Made by a program: the position numbers and the translations under genes. From Bacilli bacterium (GTDB lineage Bacteria; Bacillota_I; Bacilli_A; RFN20; CAG-288), in NCBI GenBank assembly GCA_022774485.1, contig JALFLX010000056.1, forward strand, positions 1 through 21,112: DNA of 21,112 bases, read 5' to 3'. Positions within the stretch are counted from its first letter, which is position 1, and each line of letters opens with the position of its first letter. The notes beneath the pieces were generated by a model. That model was not told where the DNA came from. It searched no databases and was given only the letters and a program-made list of their open reading frames with translations. Below are positions 13,933-20,834 of this stretch, one piece after another.

Positions 13933-15654
13933 ATGAAAAAGAACAATCGCTTCTTCCAATATCTGAAGCCTCAAAAAGTTCAGATTACCGTCACACTTAT
14001 CTTCTGTTTCCTGTATGTTGTCTCTCACCTTATCCAGCCGATCTTAATCGGAAAAGCGTTGGATAACGCCTTAGTCTCTGACTTCACCGCTTTTCTTATC
14101 ATCCTCATCGCTTGCTTTTTTCTCTCTCTTCTCGGCGCGATTTCTGACTTCTTCTTCGAATACAAAGTTGGACAAATCACCCAGAAGACCATCCGCGATA
14201 TTAGAAAAGACATCTATCATAAGATCAACACGGTCAGCGTCGAAACTCTCTTCAAAGAGAGCGATGGCAACCTCGTTCAATTAGAAATCGGCGATGTGGA
14301 AAATGTCGCAAACGGCATGTTCTCCGTCTTGAAATCCTTTGTGGAGGGAATCCTCTCAATCTTAGTCACGATCCTGATGATGTTCTTAGTCAACTGGATC
14401 TTGGCGCTTGGAGTTTTACTTCTTTCTCCTCTTTCCTTATTTGTCTCTCGCTTTGTCGCAAAGTTCAATCACAAGTACTTCAAGAGACAGGCTCAGATTC
14501 AAAGTGAGCTCAACCGTATCTCCTTAGAAGCGATCAACAACATCGATTTACTCCAGACACTCGACAATCAAGAAAACTCTATCAACCAGTTTGAAAATCA
14601 AGGGAAAGTCCTGCGTAAAGAAGGAAAAATCGCTCAGTTCTCCGCCTCTTGGACAAACCCCACTACCCGTCTTGTCAACAACACTATCTACGCTGTTATC
14701 GGCGTTGTCGGCATCGTGATGATCTCTTTCACTCCCACCTATCCGATCTTGATGATGTCAGTCGGTTCTCTTTCCTCCTTCTTAACCTACACTGCACAGT
14801 TCAGCAAGCCGTTCAATGAAATTTCCTCTGTCATGAGCGAGTTTGAAACCGCGCTTTTCTCCTTCCAAAGAATCGATGCTTTCTTAGCAAAAGATGATGA
14901 TATCGATGAAGGAAAAGAAGATATCCAAGATATCTCCGAAATCACCTTTGAGCACATGTCCTTCTCTTATGAGAAAGACAAAGAGCTTATCGTCGACTTC
15001 AACGAGACAGTGAAACGAGGGGAAAAAGTTGCAATTGTCGGTCCGACTGGTGCTGGAAAGAGCACCTTGATCAATGTGTTGATGCGATTCTATGATCCAA
15101 TAGAAGGATCGATCCGATTCAATGGAGTCGATGGTGTCTCAATCGCTAAGAAGAATTTAAGAAAGAACTACGGAATGGTTTTACAGGAGACTTGGATCTT
15201 CTCTGGAACCATCATGGAAAACGTCCGCTACGCCAAAGCGGATGCTAGCGATGAAGAAGTCATCGATGCATGCAAGAGAGCACATGCAGACACCTTCATT
15301 CAGACATTGCCGGATGGTTATCAGACAAAAGTCACTGCCAAAGCGGGCTTAAGTGAAGGCGAAAGGCAGATGATCACCATCGCAAGAGTTATGCTTCTTG
15401 AACCGGATATCGTCATCTTAGATGAGGCGACTAGCAATGTTGATACTCGCACAGAGAAACTTATCACCGATGCTTTCGATCAGCTCTTACAAGGGAAAAC
15501 ATCCATCGTCATCGCACACCGCTTATCGACCATCAAGAACGCGGATTTGATCCTCGTCTTAAAAGATGGTCACATCATCGAGCAAGGAAATCACACCTCC
15601 CTCCTTGCCAAGAGAGGATTCTACTACTCGATGTATTCCAGTCAGTTCCAGTGA
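13933..15654 (+). CDS. heterodimeric ABC exporter subunit with canonical catalytic residues (BmrD/LmrD-like)
   Basis: This 573-residue partner half-transporter has a membrane domain over about residues 1-310 and an ATPase domain with Walker A GPTGAGKST at 370-378, Walker B Asp497 with catalytic Glu498, and switch His529. Its signature is altered to LSEGERQ at 473-479. Combined with the other subunit, one composite ATP site keeps all catalytic residues (this Walker A/B/His plus the partner FSGGQ) and the other is degenerate. The ATG at 13933 is one base after the previous stop, with AAGGAGG upstream. The pair probably exports hydrophobic drugs, lipids or peptides; the substrate cannot be read from the sequence. 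No regulator gene of the MarR, TetR or PadR type is next to it. Confidence 0.93.
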   Translation: MKKNNRFFQYLKPQKVQITVTLIFCFLYVVSHLIQPILIGKALDNALVSDFTAFLIILIACFFLSLLGAISDFFFEYKVGQITQKTIRDIRKDIYHKINTVSVETLFKESDGNLVQLEIGDVENVANGMFSVLKSFVEGILSILVTILMMFLVNWILALGVLLLSPLSLFVSRFVAKFNHKYFKRQAQIQSELNRISLEAINNIDLLQTLDNQENSINQFENQGKVLRKEGKIAQFSASWTNPTTRLVNNTIYAVIGVVGIVMISFTPTYPILMMSVGSLSSFLTYTAQFSKPFNEISSVMSEFETALFSFQRIDAFLAKDDDIDEGKEDIQDISEITFEHMSFSYEKDKELIVDFNETVKRGEKVAIVGPTGAGKSTLINVLMRFYDPIEGSIRFNGVDGVSIAKKNLRKNYGMVLQETWIFSGTIMENVRYAKADASDEEVIDACKRAHADTFIQTLPDGYQTKVTAKAGLSEGERQMITIARVMLLEPDIVILDEATSNVDTRTEKLITDAFDQLLQGKTSIVIAHRLSTIKNADLILVLKDGHIIEQGNHTSLLAKRGFYYSMYSSQFQ

Positions 15655-15669
15655 GAAAAGGAGGCCTTT

Positions 15670-16011
15670 ATGCCATATATCAAACTGAAGACAAATGTCG
15701 AAATCTCCAAAGAGAAACAAGTTCAATTAAAAGACATCTTTGGAAAGAAAATCTCGCTTCTTCCTGGGAAAAGCGAGTACTACTTGATGGTTGAAATCGA
15801 AGATCAAAGAGCGCTCTACTTCCAAGGAAGCGATGCGCCTTGCGCAATTCTCGAAGTCAAGCTCTATTCCCCAAGCTCAAGAGCAGAGACTGCTTCTCTT
15901 TCAAAAGTCTTAACCGATTCAGTCTCCTCCTCTCTTCAGATTGACAGCGATAGAATCTATGTCGAATATGAGCTCACTCCGAAGTGGGCAATGGGTGGAG
16001 AAGAATTCTAA
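15670..16011 (+). CDS. MIF-like tautomerase (macrophage migration inhibitory factor family)
   Basis: This 113-residue protein aligns along its whole length with MIF. After removal of the initiator Met the catalytic base is the N-terminal Pro in PYIKLKTNV; PGK (Lys34 counting Met) matches the MIF active-site Lys region; DAPCAILEV matches the MIF segment with the CxxC motif, but only its first Cys is kept; and DSDRIYVEY matches the late conserved strand. MIF proteins are trimers with keto-enol tautomerase activity and, in animals, cytokine activity. No signal peptide is present. It lies 15 bases after the exporter gene with AAGGAGG five bases before its ATG, so it is in the same operon, and a terminator follows. 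Family call firm; the cellular role here is unknown. Confidence 0.9.
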   Translation: MPYIKLKTNVEISKEKQVQLKDIFGKKISLLPGKSEYYLMVEIEDQRALYFQGSDAPCAILEVKLYSPSSRAETASLSKVLTDSVSSSLQIDSDRIYVEYELTPKWAMGGEEF

Positions 16012-16016
16012 AATAT

Positions 16017-16046
16017 AACAGCACTCCTTTGTGGGGTGCTGTTTTT
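16017..16046 (+). terminator. intrinsic terminator of the exporter-tautomerase operon
   Basis: AACAGCACTCC pairs with GGGGTGCTGTT (11 pairs, one wobble), with a TTTGT loop and a T-run to 16046. It starts 5 bases after the tautomerase stop. Confidence 0.92.
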
Positions 16047-16052
16047 ACATGG

Positions 16053-16078
16053 AAAAAGGCGTGATTTATTCACGCCTT
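16053..16078 (-). terminator. intrinsic terminator facing the alaS-ruvX transcript
   Basis: On the minus strand AAGGCGTGA pairs with TCACGCCTT around ATAAA, followed by further Ts. Its 5' arm overlaps the stop codon of the frame-broken ORF at 16070, and it lies back to back with the plus-strand terminator six bases away. Confidence 0.88.
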
Positions 16079-16277
16079 GTCGCTAATGATTTCTCTTTTT
16101 TCTAAGTGCTTTACAAAGCCTTCTGTCACCGAATATCCTAAGGTGCTACTGCAGGTAAGATATTCTTCTTTCGTAAATTTTTATCAAGATAAATTCGCGT
16201 GAAGATGTGAGCAGATCTTCATCGGTCATCCTTTTTTTGAGGGAATCAATCGTCTTTACTAATTCTTGATATGTCTT
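16070..16277 (-). pseudogene. frame-broken short ORF after ruvX
   Basis: Directly after the ruvX stop, in the same frame, a coding-like stretch runs from KTYQELVKTIDSLKKR onward to a TAG at 16146. A second frame, open from 16180 to the TGA at 16070, continues with FTKEEYLTCSSTLGYSVTEG and ends in EKREIISDKA. The two overlap at an AAAAATTT run near 16175-16182; a one-base change there would join them into about 68 codons. The terminator sits exactly on the final stop, as for real genes here. The only ATG in the first part (16229) lacks a well-placed ribosome binding site. I do not recognise the product; the second half could be a winged-helix fragment. Decay, programmed shift or sequencing error are all possible. 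Confidence 0.45.
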
Positions 16278-16721
16278 TTATCCAAAATAGTCTTGAATCT
16301 GACCGATAGAGCGGAGATATCTCTCTAAGATGACACAGCTCGCTGTGCGGTCGATCGACTTTTTTTGTTTCTTTTTATTCTGCCCGAGCTTGCTAAGATT
16401 GTTGGAAGCTTCAATTGTCGAATAACGCTCGTCTTGATAGACAATCTCAATCTCCGGAAAATTCTCTTGTAACATCTTTGCAAAAGAGTAGACAATCTCA
16501 GTCATCTCACAGGGATCACCGCTTGGAAAAAGCGGTAATCCTAAGACAAAAGTCTCTACTCTCTCAATGAGAAGGAGTTCTTTGATGCGATTGAGAGGCT
16601 CTTGAAAACACATCGCGTGGAAGCGGAAGTTTTCAATCGGAGTGATGAACATCCCTGAGCGGGAAATTGCGATACCTAGACTGCCTTTTCCAAGGTCGAG
16701 AGCAAGAAGATTTTTCTTCAC
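16278..16721 (-). CDS. ruvX: putative pre-16S rRNA nuclease / Holliday junction resolvase YqgF (RuvX)
   Basis: This 147-residue RNase H-fold nuclease carries the family's acidic motifs: LDLGKGSLGIAIS at residues 8-20 (Asp9), GLPLFPSGD near 60, YQDERYSTIEA near 95-105 and the late Asp in SIDRTASCVILERYL. YqgF trims the 16S rRNA 5' end in E. coli and has also been assigned Holliday junction resolution. The start is a GTG at 16721 that overlaps the alaS stop (GTGA), with AAGGA eight bases upstream. The alaS-ruvX pairing is standard in Bacillota, although the small IreB gene usually between them and the DUF1292 gene after them are missing. A decayed ORF follows. Confidence 0.93.
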   Translation of the reverse strand: MKKNLLALDLGKGSLGIAISRSGMFITPIENFRFHAMCFQEPLNRIKELLLIERVETFVLGLPLFPSGDPCEMTEIVYSFAKMLQENFPEIEIVYQDERYSTIEASNNLSKLGQNKKKQKKSIDRTASCVILERYLRSIGQIQDYFG

Positions 16722-19324
16722 TTGAGCAATCCTTCTAAGTGTCCTTTGATTTGGTCAAAGCCGGAGAGATTATCAGTACCACCGAAGGCGACATCATTTC
16801 TTCCACCGCCTCTACCAGAGAGGAGAGAAGAGACTTCTTTCATGATCTGACCAGCGCGCAAGGAGCTTAAAGCTTCTCCGCGTGCGGAGACTAAATCCGC
16901 TTTCTGACCGTTGTCGACGACAAGGAATAAGAGCAAGTCTTTATGTTTGTCGATGAGTTTGTGAGCTAAGCTGTCTTCTTGCTCATGGGTGAGACCTTTG
17001 AGCTTACAGACTAAGAGAGAACCTTTCTCCCTCTTTTCCATCTTGCTTTCTAACTCTGCAAAGAGGGCGTTGGTATTGGCTTCTCTTAACGCTTTGATCT
17101 GATCTTTTAATTGAGCGGTCTCTTTATTGTTAGCTAAGATTCTTCCTCTGACTTCACGGTCAGTGTTGACCTTTAACAAAGAGGCAGCCTCATTGATCAA
17201 GGCTTGTTTCTCTTTTAAGTATTCAAACGCCTTCATGCCAGTGAGAGCCGTGATACGGCGAATACCAGCAGCGACAGACTCTTCTGAGACGATGACAAAG
17301 AGGTTGATCTCAGCAGTGTTATCGACATGAGTTCCGCCGCAGAATTCTAAGGAAGAACCCATAGAGACAACGCGGACAAAATCGCCGTATTTCTCAGAGA
17401 AAAGATGCATCGCATTCTTCTGGAGCGCTTCTTCTTTGGTTAAGATTTCAGTCTTGACCGGGAAACCCTGATAGATCATCTCGTTGACTCTTCTTTCGAC
17501 AGCGTTGAGAGATCCTTCTTTGATCTTACCATCGTAGTTGATATCGAAGCGGAGGAGGTTCTCATCGTAATAGGCACCCTCTTGATGGATGTCAGGAGAG
17601 AGGACTTCCTGAAGTGCCTTCTGTAAGAGGTGAGTGGCTGAGTGATTCTTGCGAATGAGATTTCTTCTTTCCCAGTCGACTTTCTCAAGAAGCTCATCTC
17701 CTTCTTTAATCTCACCGTAAAGGACTTTGACATGGAGGAGATGCTGGCCGTGGTTAGCGCTTGTGACATCGAAGACTTGAGCTTCACAGCTGTCGTTTTT
17801 CAAGAAGCCAGTATCGGAAACCTGACCACCGGAAAGCGCATAGAAATTTGTTTTTTCAAGGGCGATATCACCCTCTTCTGTAAGAGAAGAGACCTTGACG
17901 CCATCGACAAAGATGCCAGTGACCTTAGAGGTGATATCAACACCTTCTTCATAAGTGAATTCGCTGGGGGTCGTAAAGGCGATTAAGTCTTTGGACTGCG
18001 AGCCGAAAGACTGCTTGTCTCCTCTGCTCTTTCTCGCAAGCTCTTTGGATTCTTTCAAAAGCTCTAAATAGCGATCTTCATCGACATTCTTCCCGCTGTC
18101 ATGCGCGATTTCCTTCGTGAGCTCAAAGGGGAAACCATAAGTGTCAGCAAGCTTGAAGCAATCCTCGCCAGAGAGGGTATCTCCCTCTTGCGCTAAAAGG
18201 GAAGAGAGAATCTTCTCGCCGGTTTTTAACGTGTTTGCGAATTTGTTTTCCTCGCTTTGAATCATCTTCATCGTTCTTTCTTGATGATCCTTGAGATACG
18301 GATAGAAGTGAGACATATGTTCCGTGACAAGCGGAACTAACGAGGCTAAGGTACCAGCCGGGAGTCCTAAGGTTTGAGCATAACGGGAAGCGCGGCGGAG
18401 TAATCTCTTTAAGACATAACCTCTACCATCGTTTGAGAAGACAGCGCCATCAGCAAGAGCAAAGGTGATCGAGCGGATGTGATCCGCAATAACACGATAA
18501 GCGAGCTTGTATTTTCCTTCATATGGGAATTTAGATTTTGCCATCAACGCTTCGATATAGGGATAGAAGAGATCTGTCTCAAAGTTAGTCTCTGTCTCCT
18601 GCATGATGCAGGCGAGTCTCTCTAAACCAGCACCAGTATCGATATTCTTCTGCGGGAGCTGTTTGTAATCTTTTCTCGCGACTCCAGGCATTGAGTTGAA
18701 CTGTGAGAAAACAATGTTCCAAAGCTCGATGTAACGATCGTTGTCTAAGTCTTTCTTCAAAAGCTCTAAACCTAATCCCTGAGGATCATATCTTTCACCG
18801 CGGTCGTAGTTGATCTCAGTGTCAGGGCCGCATGGTCCTTCTCCGATCTCCCAGAAGTTGCTCTCAGAAGGAACCATATTCTCTTCTGGAATACCGCATT
18901 TGACCCAGAGATCATGAGTCGCTTGATCATCCGGATAATATGTCACAAAAAGCTTCTTCGGGTCTAAACCAAAATATTCCTCCGAAGTGAGAAGCTCATA
19001 CGCCCACGGGATCACCTCATCGCGGAAATAATCACCGATTGAGAAATTTCCCATCATTTCGAAGAACGTGTGATGTCTTGCGGTGTGTCCGACATTGTCG
19101 ATATCATTGGTTCTGATACACTTTTGCGCATTGGTGATTCTTCTGTGCTTTGGAGTCATCGAACCATCAAAATATTTCTTCAACGCAGCGACACCGGCGT
19201 TAATCCAAAGAAGTGTCGGATCGTTGTTCGGAACTAAAGAGGCCGAAGGCTCAATATAATGCCCGTGTTTTTCAAAGAATTTCAACCAGGTATCACGGAT
19301 TTCATCACTTGTCATTTTTCTCAT
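16718..19324 (-). CDS. alaS: alanyl-tRNA synthetase
   Basis: This protein of about 868 residues charges tRNA-Ala and edits mischarged Ser and Gly. The class II catalytic core has SLVPNNDPTLLWINAGV and TARHHTFFEMMGNFSIGDYF near the N-terminus. The editing domain zinc ligands are His561 and His565 in HSATH and Cys662 and His666 in CGGTH. The C-Ala domain ends with SGRGGGRNDVAFGG. The family N-terminus (MxxLTSxEVR) aligns with MRKMTSDEIR, giving the ATG at 19324; an ATG at 19330 is equally usable and one at 19315 is possible. The only strong Shine-Dalgarno lies 31 bases before 19330 with a hairpin between. A reading from 19387 adds unrelated residues. No T-box leader is visible. Confidence 0.96.
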   Translation of the reverse strand: MRKMTSDEIRDTWLKFFEKHGHYIEPSASLVPNNDPTLLWINAGVAALKKYFDGSMTPKHRRITNAQKCIRTNDIDNVGHTARHHTFFEMMGNFSIGDYFRDEVIPWAYELLTSEEYFGLDPKKLFVTYYPDDQATHDLWVKCGIPEENMVPSESNFWEIGEGPCGPDTEINYDRGERYDPQGLGLELLKKDLDNDRYIELWNIVFSQFNSMPGVARKDYKQLPQKNIDTGAGLERLACIMQETETNFETDLFYPYIEALMAKSKFPYEGKYKLAYRVIADHIRSITFALADGAVFSNDGRGYVLKRLLRRASRYAQTLGLPAGTLASLVPLVTEHMSHFYPYLKDHQERTMKMIQSEENKFANTLKTGEKILSSLLAQEGDTLSGEDCFKLADTYGFPFELTKEIAHDSGKNVDEDRYLELLKESKELARKSRGDKQSFGSQSKDLIAFTTPSEFTYEEGVDITSKVTGIFVDGVKVSSLTEEGDIALEKTNFYALSGGQVSDTGFLKNDSCEAQVFDVTSANHGQHLLHVKVLYGEIKEGDELLEKVDWERRNLIRKNHSATHLLQKALQEVLSPDIHQEGAYYDENLLRFDINYDGKIKEGSLNAVERRVNEMIYQGFPVKTEILTKEEALQKNAMHLFSEKYGDFVRVVSMGSSLEFCGGTHVDNTAEINLFVIVSEESVAAGIRRITALTGMKAFEYLKEKQALINEAASLLKVNTDREVRGRILANNKETAQLKDQIKALREANTNALFAELESKMEKREKGSLLVCKLKGLTHEQEDSLAHKLIDKHKDLLLFLVVDNGQKADLVSARGEALSSLRAGQIMKEVSSLLSGRGGGRNDVAFGGTDNLSGFDQIKGHLEGLLK

Positions 19325-19334
19325 AATCATTCTT

Positions 19335-19368
19335 GGAAATTCTATCTTGATAGAATTCCATCCTCCTT
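19335..19368 (-). promoter_or_regulatory. Shine-Dalgarno followed by a hairpin before the alaS start
   Basis: On the minus strand AAGGAGG (19368-19362) is followed two bases later by GGAATTCTATC, AA, then GATAGAATTTCC, a near-perfect palindrome (19359-19335), and four bases later by the ATG at 19330. Linear spacing from GGAGG to that ATG is 31 bases, too long for initiation; with the hairpin folded it becomes 6, and 12 for the ATG at 19324. The palindrome could also be a protein-binding site. Confidence 0.7.
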
Positions 19369-19385
19369 CAATTTCAAGCTGAAAC

Positions 19386-19391
19386 ATTATA
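19386..19391 (-). promoter_or_regulatory. candidate -10 for alaS-ruvX
   Basis: The minus strand reads TATAAT within an AT-rich block (about 19386-19420). Transcription would start near 19379, about 50 bases before the alaS ATG and just upstream of the Shine-Dalgarno and hairpin. No clear -35 is visible. Confidence 0.5.
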
Positions 19392-19437
19392 TAACAAAAA
19401 AATATTTATATATACAAAAAAGAAGCAGCATTGGAAA

Positions 19438-20034
19438 CGGATTTGCTCGAAAATTGAACATATCGCCTCTCACAACCTGAAAAAGAACAATCTCCACCTT
19501 GTCGATGCGACGAAGTATTCAAAGAAAAAGTTCTTAGCTAAATACGGAGACGGATTCTTTGACTGCATCACTAACTGTTACAAAGATATTTACGGAACCG
19601 TCCCATTCACACCCCAGACGAGAAAAAGCATCATCCAAAACTTCATGCCAATCATCGACTTAAGAGAAGTGTTTTTCATTTGCGATGAAGATGAAAAAGT
19701 CGTCGCCTTAGCTCTCACATTCCCTGGCATTTCCGACGCGGTCAGAAAGAGCAAAGGACACATGGGATTGATTTCCTTGCTACGCCTTCTTTACACCATT
19801 CACAATCCAAGAGTGATCGATCTCGGGTTGATCGCCGTGAATCACGAATATAAAAATTCTGGCCTTACTGCAGTCTTTGTCGACTCAATCACCAAGTCCT
19901 ACAAGCAGTTTAAACACCTCGATCACTTTGAAACAAACTTGAATCTAGAAGATAATCTTGCGATTCGAAATATGTGGTCAAGATTTGATAGCGTTGAGAA
20001 TAAACGTAGGCGTTCTTTTGTAAAACAACTTTAA
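19438..20034 (+). pseudogene. 5'-truncated GNAT-type acetyltransferase remnant
   Basis: An open frame of about 200 codons ends at 20034 but has no ATG until 19645, well inside the conserved-looking region. The coding character extends back to at least 19450 (HLVDATKYSKKKFLAKYGDG). The visible order, a VVALALTFPG strand, then VIDLGLIAVNHEYKNSGL, then a helix and a final KRRRSFVKQL, fits the C-terminal half of large GNAT-like proteins of the YghO type, which are about 370-380 residues. The N-terminal half and the start region are absent, the alaS promoter lying where they should be. A short protein from 19645 (129 residues) could in theory be made, but no ribosome binding site precedes it. Assignment to GNAT is from recalled family patterns. 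Confidence 0.6.
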
Positions 20035-20063
20035 TCAAGAATGTGAAAACTGGAGAAGAAAAA

Positions 20064-20834
20064 TCAATCCTCCTCCGGCTTTTTTACTGCAGATTCAATC
20101 TTGTTCTTAACGTAACTTAACAGTACATCAATGACAAGAGATAAGATCAAAACAAGCAAGACCCAAGCCATCAAGGAGAGATAATCAACACTAGAATAGC
20201 AGAGGTAAATCATCCTTCCGACTCCTAAGAAGGTAGAGCGGTAACTGAGTGTCTCTGCCATGATTTCAACCTTGAAACCGAAGGTCAAAGATTGAAGAGC
20301 TCCTAGGAGAAGATAGTTTGAAGAGAGAGGAAGAATGACAGAAGTGATGTTAGAGAAATGCTTTCTTCCTTTCATACGGATGATGTATTCGTATTGCTGA
20401 TACGTCTTTTTTGATCCTTCTAAGCTAGCAAGATAGAGAAGTGGAAAGAGAGCAAACGAAGTGACCACTAACGAGAAGTTTGGAAGGAAGACCACTGTGA
20501 GCAAGGCTAAGGCAATTGTTGGAAAACTTTTCATCACCGAGATCAAAGGGGAAAGAAAGTGCTCTACCTGGGGATAATAGCCGCCTAAAATCCCGAGTGT
20601 TGTTCCAAGGACAAATGAGATGACAAAAGAGATAAGAAGCCGTAAGAGAGTGAAGCCTAGATTGAGATAAGTATCGCTTTTTCCTAAGAGCAAAATAGAT
20701 TCCTTGCAAGTCAAAAAGAAGTCTTTTAAAAAGGTCTGAGAAGTAGCGTAGGCGATGATTTCCCAAAGCAGGATAACAAAGAGAACACCGAGTGTGAGAA
20801 AGACTGCTTTCTGATGTTTTTTCAGAAATTTCAT
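20064..20834 (-). CDS. ABC transporter permease, SsuC/TauC/ThiX-like
   Basis: This 256-residue inner-membrane permease of the binding-protein-dependent class has about six hydrophobic segments, roughly at residues 10-30, 63-86, 95-116, 119-137, 168-188 and 219-243. The cytoplasmic loop around 139-170, with a Gly at MKGRKHF and the following VILPLSS, corresponds to the EAA loop that docks the ATPase. Length and topology match SsuC/TauC-type permeases for sulfonates, nitrate, thiamine precursors or similar. The ATG at 20834 overlaps the upstream binding-protein stop (ATGA). No ATPase gene lies downstream, where an opposite-strand remnant begins, so the ATPase must be upstream beyond the window or elsewhere. 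Substrate unknown. Confidence 0.88.
   Translation of the reverse strand: MKFLKKHQKAVFLTLGVLFVILLWEIIAYATSQTFLKDFFLTCKESILLLGKSDTYLNLGFTLLRLLISFVISFVLGTTLGILGGYYPQVEHFLSPLISVMKSFPTIALALLTVVFLPNFSLVVTSFALFPLLYLASLEGSKKTYQQYEYIIRMKGRKHFSNITSVILPLSSNYLLLGALQSLTFGFKVEIMAETLSYRSTFLGVGRMIYLCYSSVDYLSLMAWVLLVLILSLVIDVLLSYVKNKIESAVKKPEED

Noticed and set aside
16087..16203. A plus-strand ORF of 38 codons between the two terminators and ruvX
   Set aside because: It has no ribosome binding site, and the opposite strand shows better coding character and ends at a terminator.
19320..19391. A T-box riboswitch upstream of alaS
   Set aside because: The leader is only about 50 bases, with no T-box sequence, no specifier loop and no terminator.
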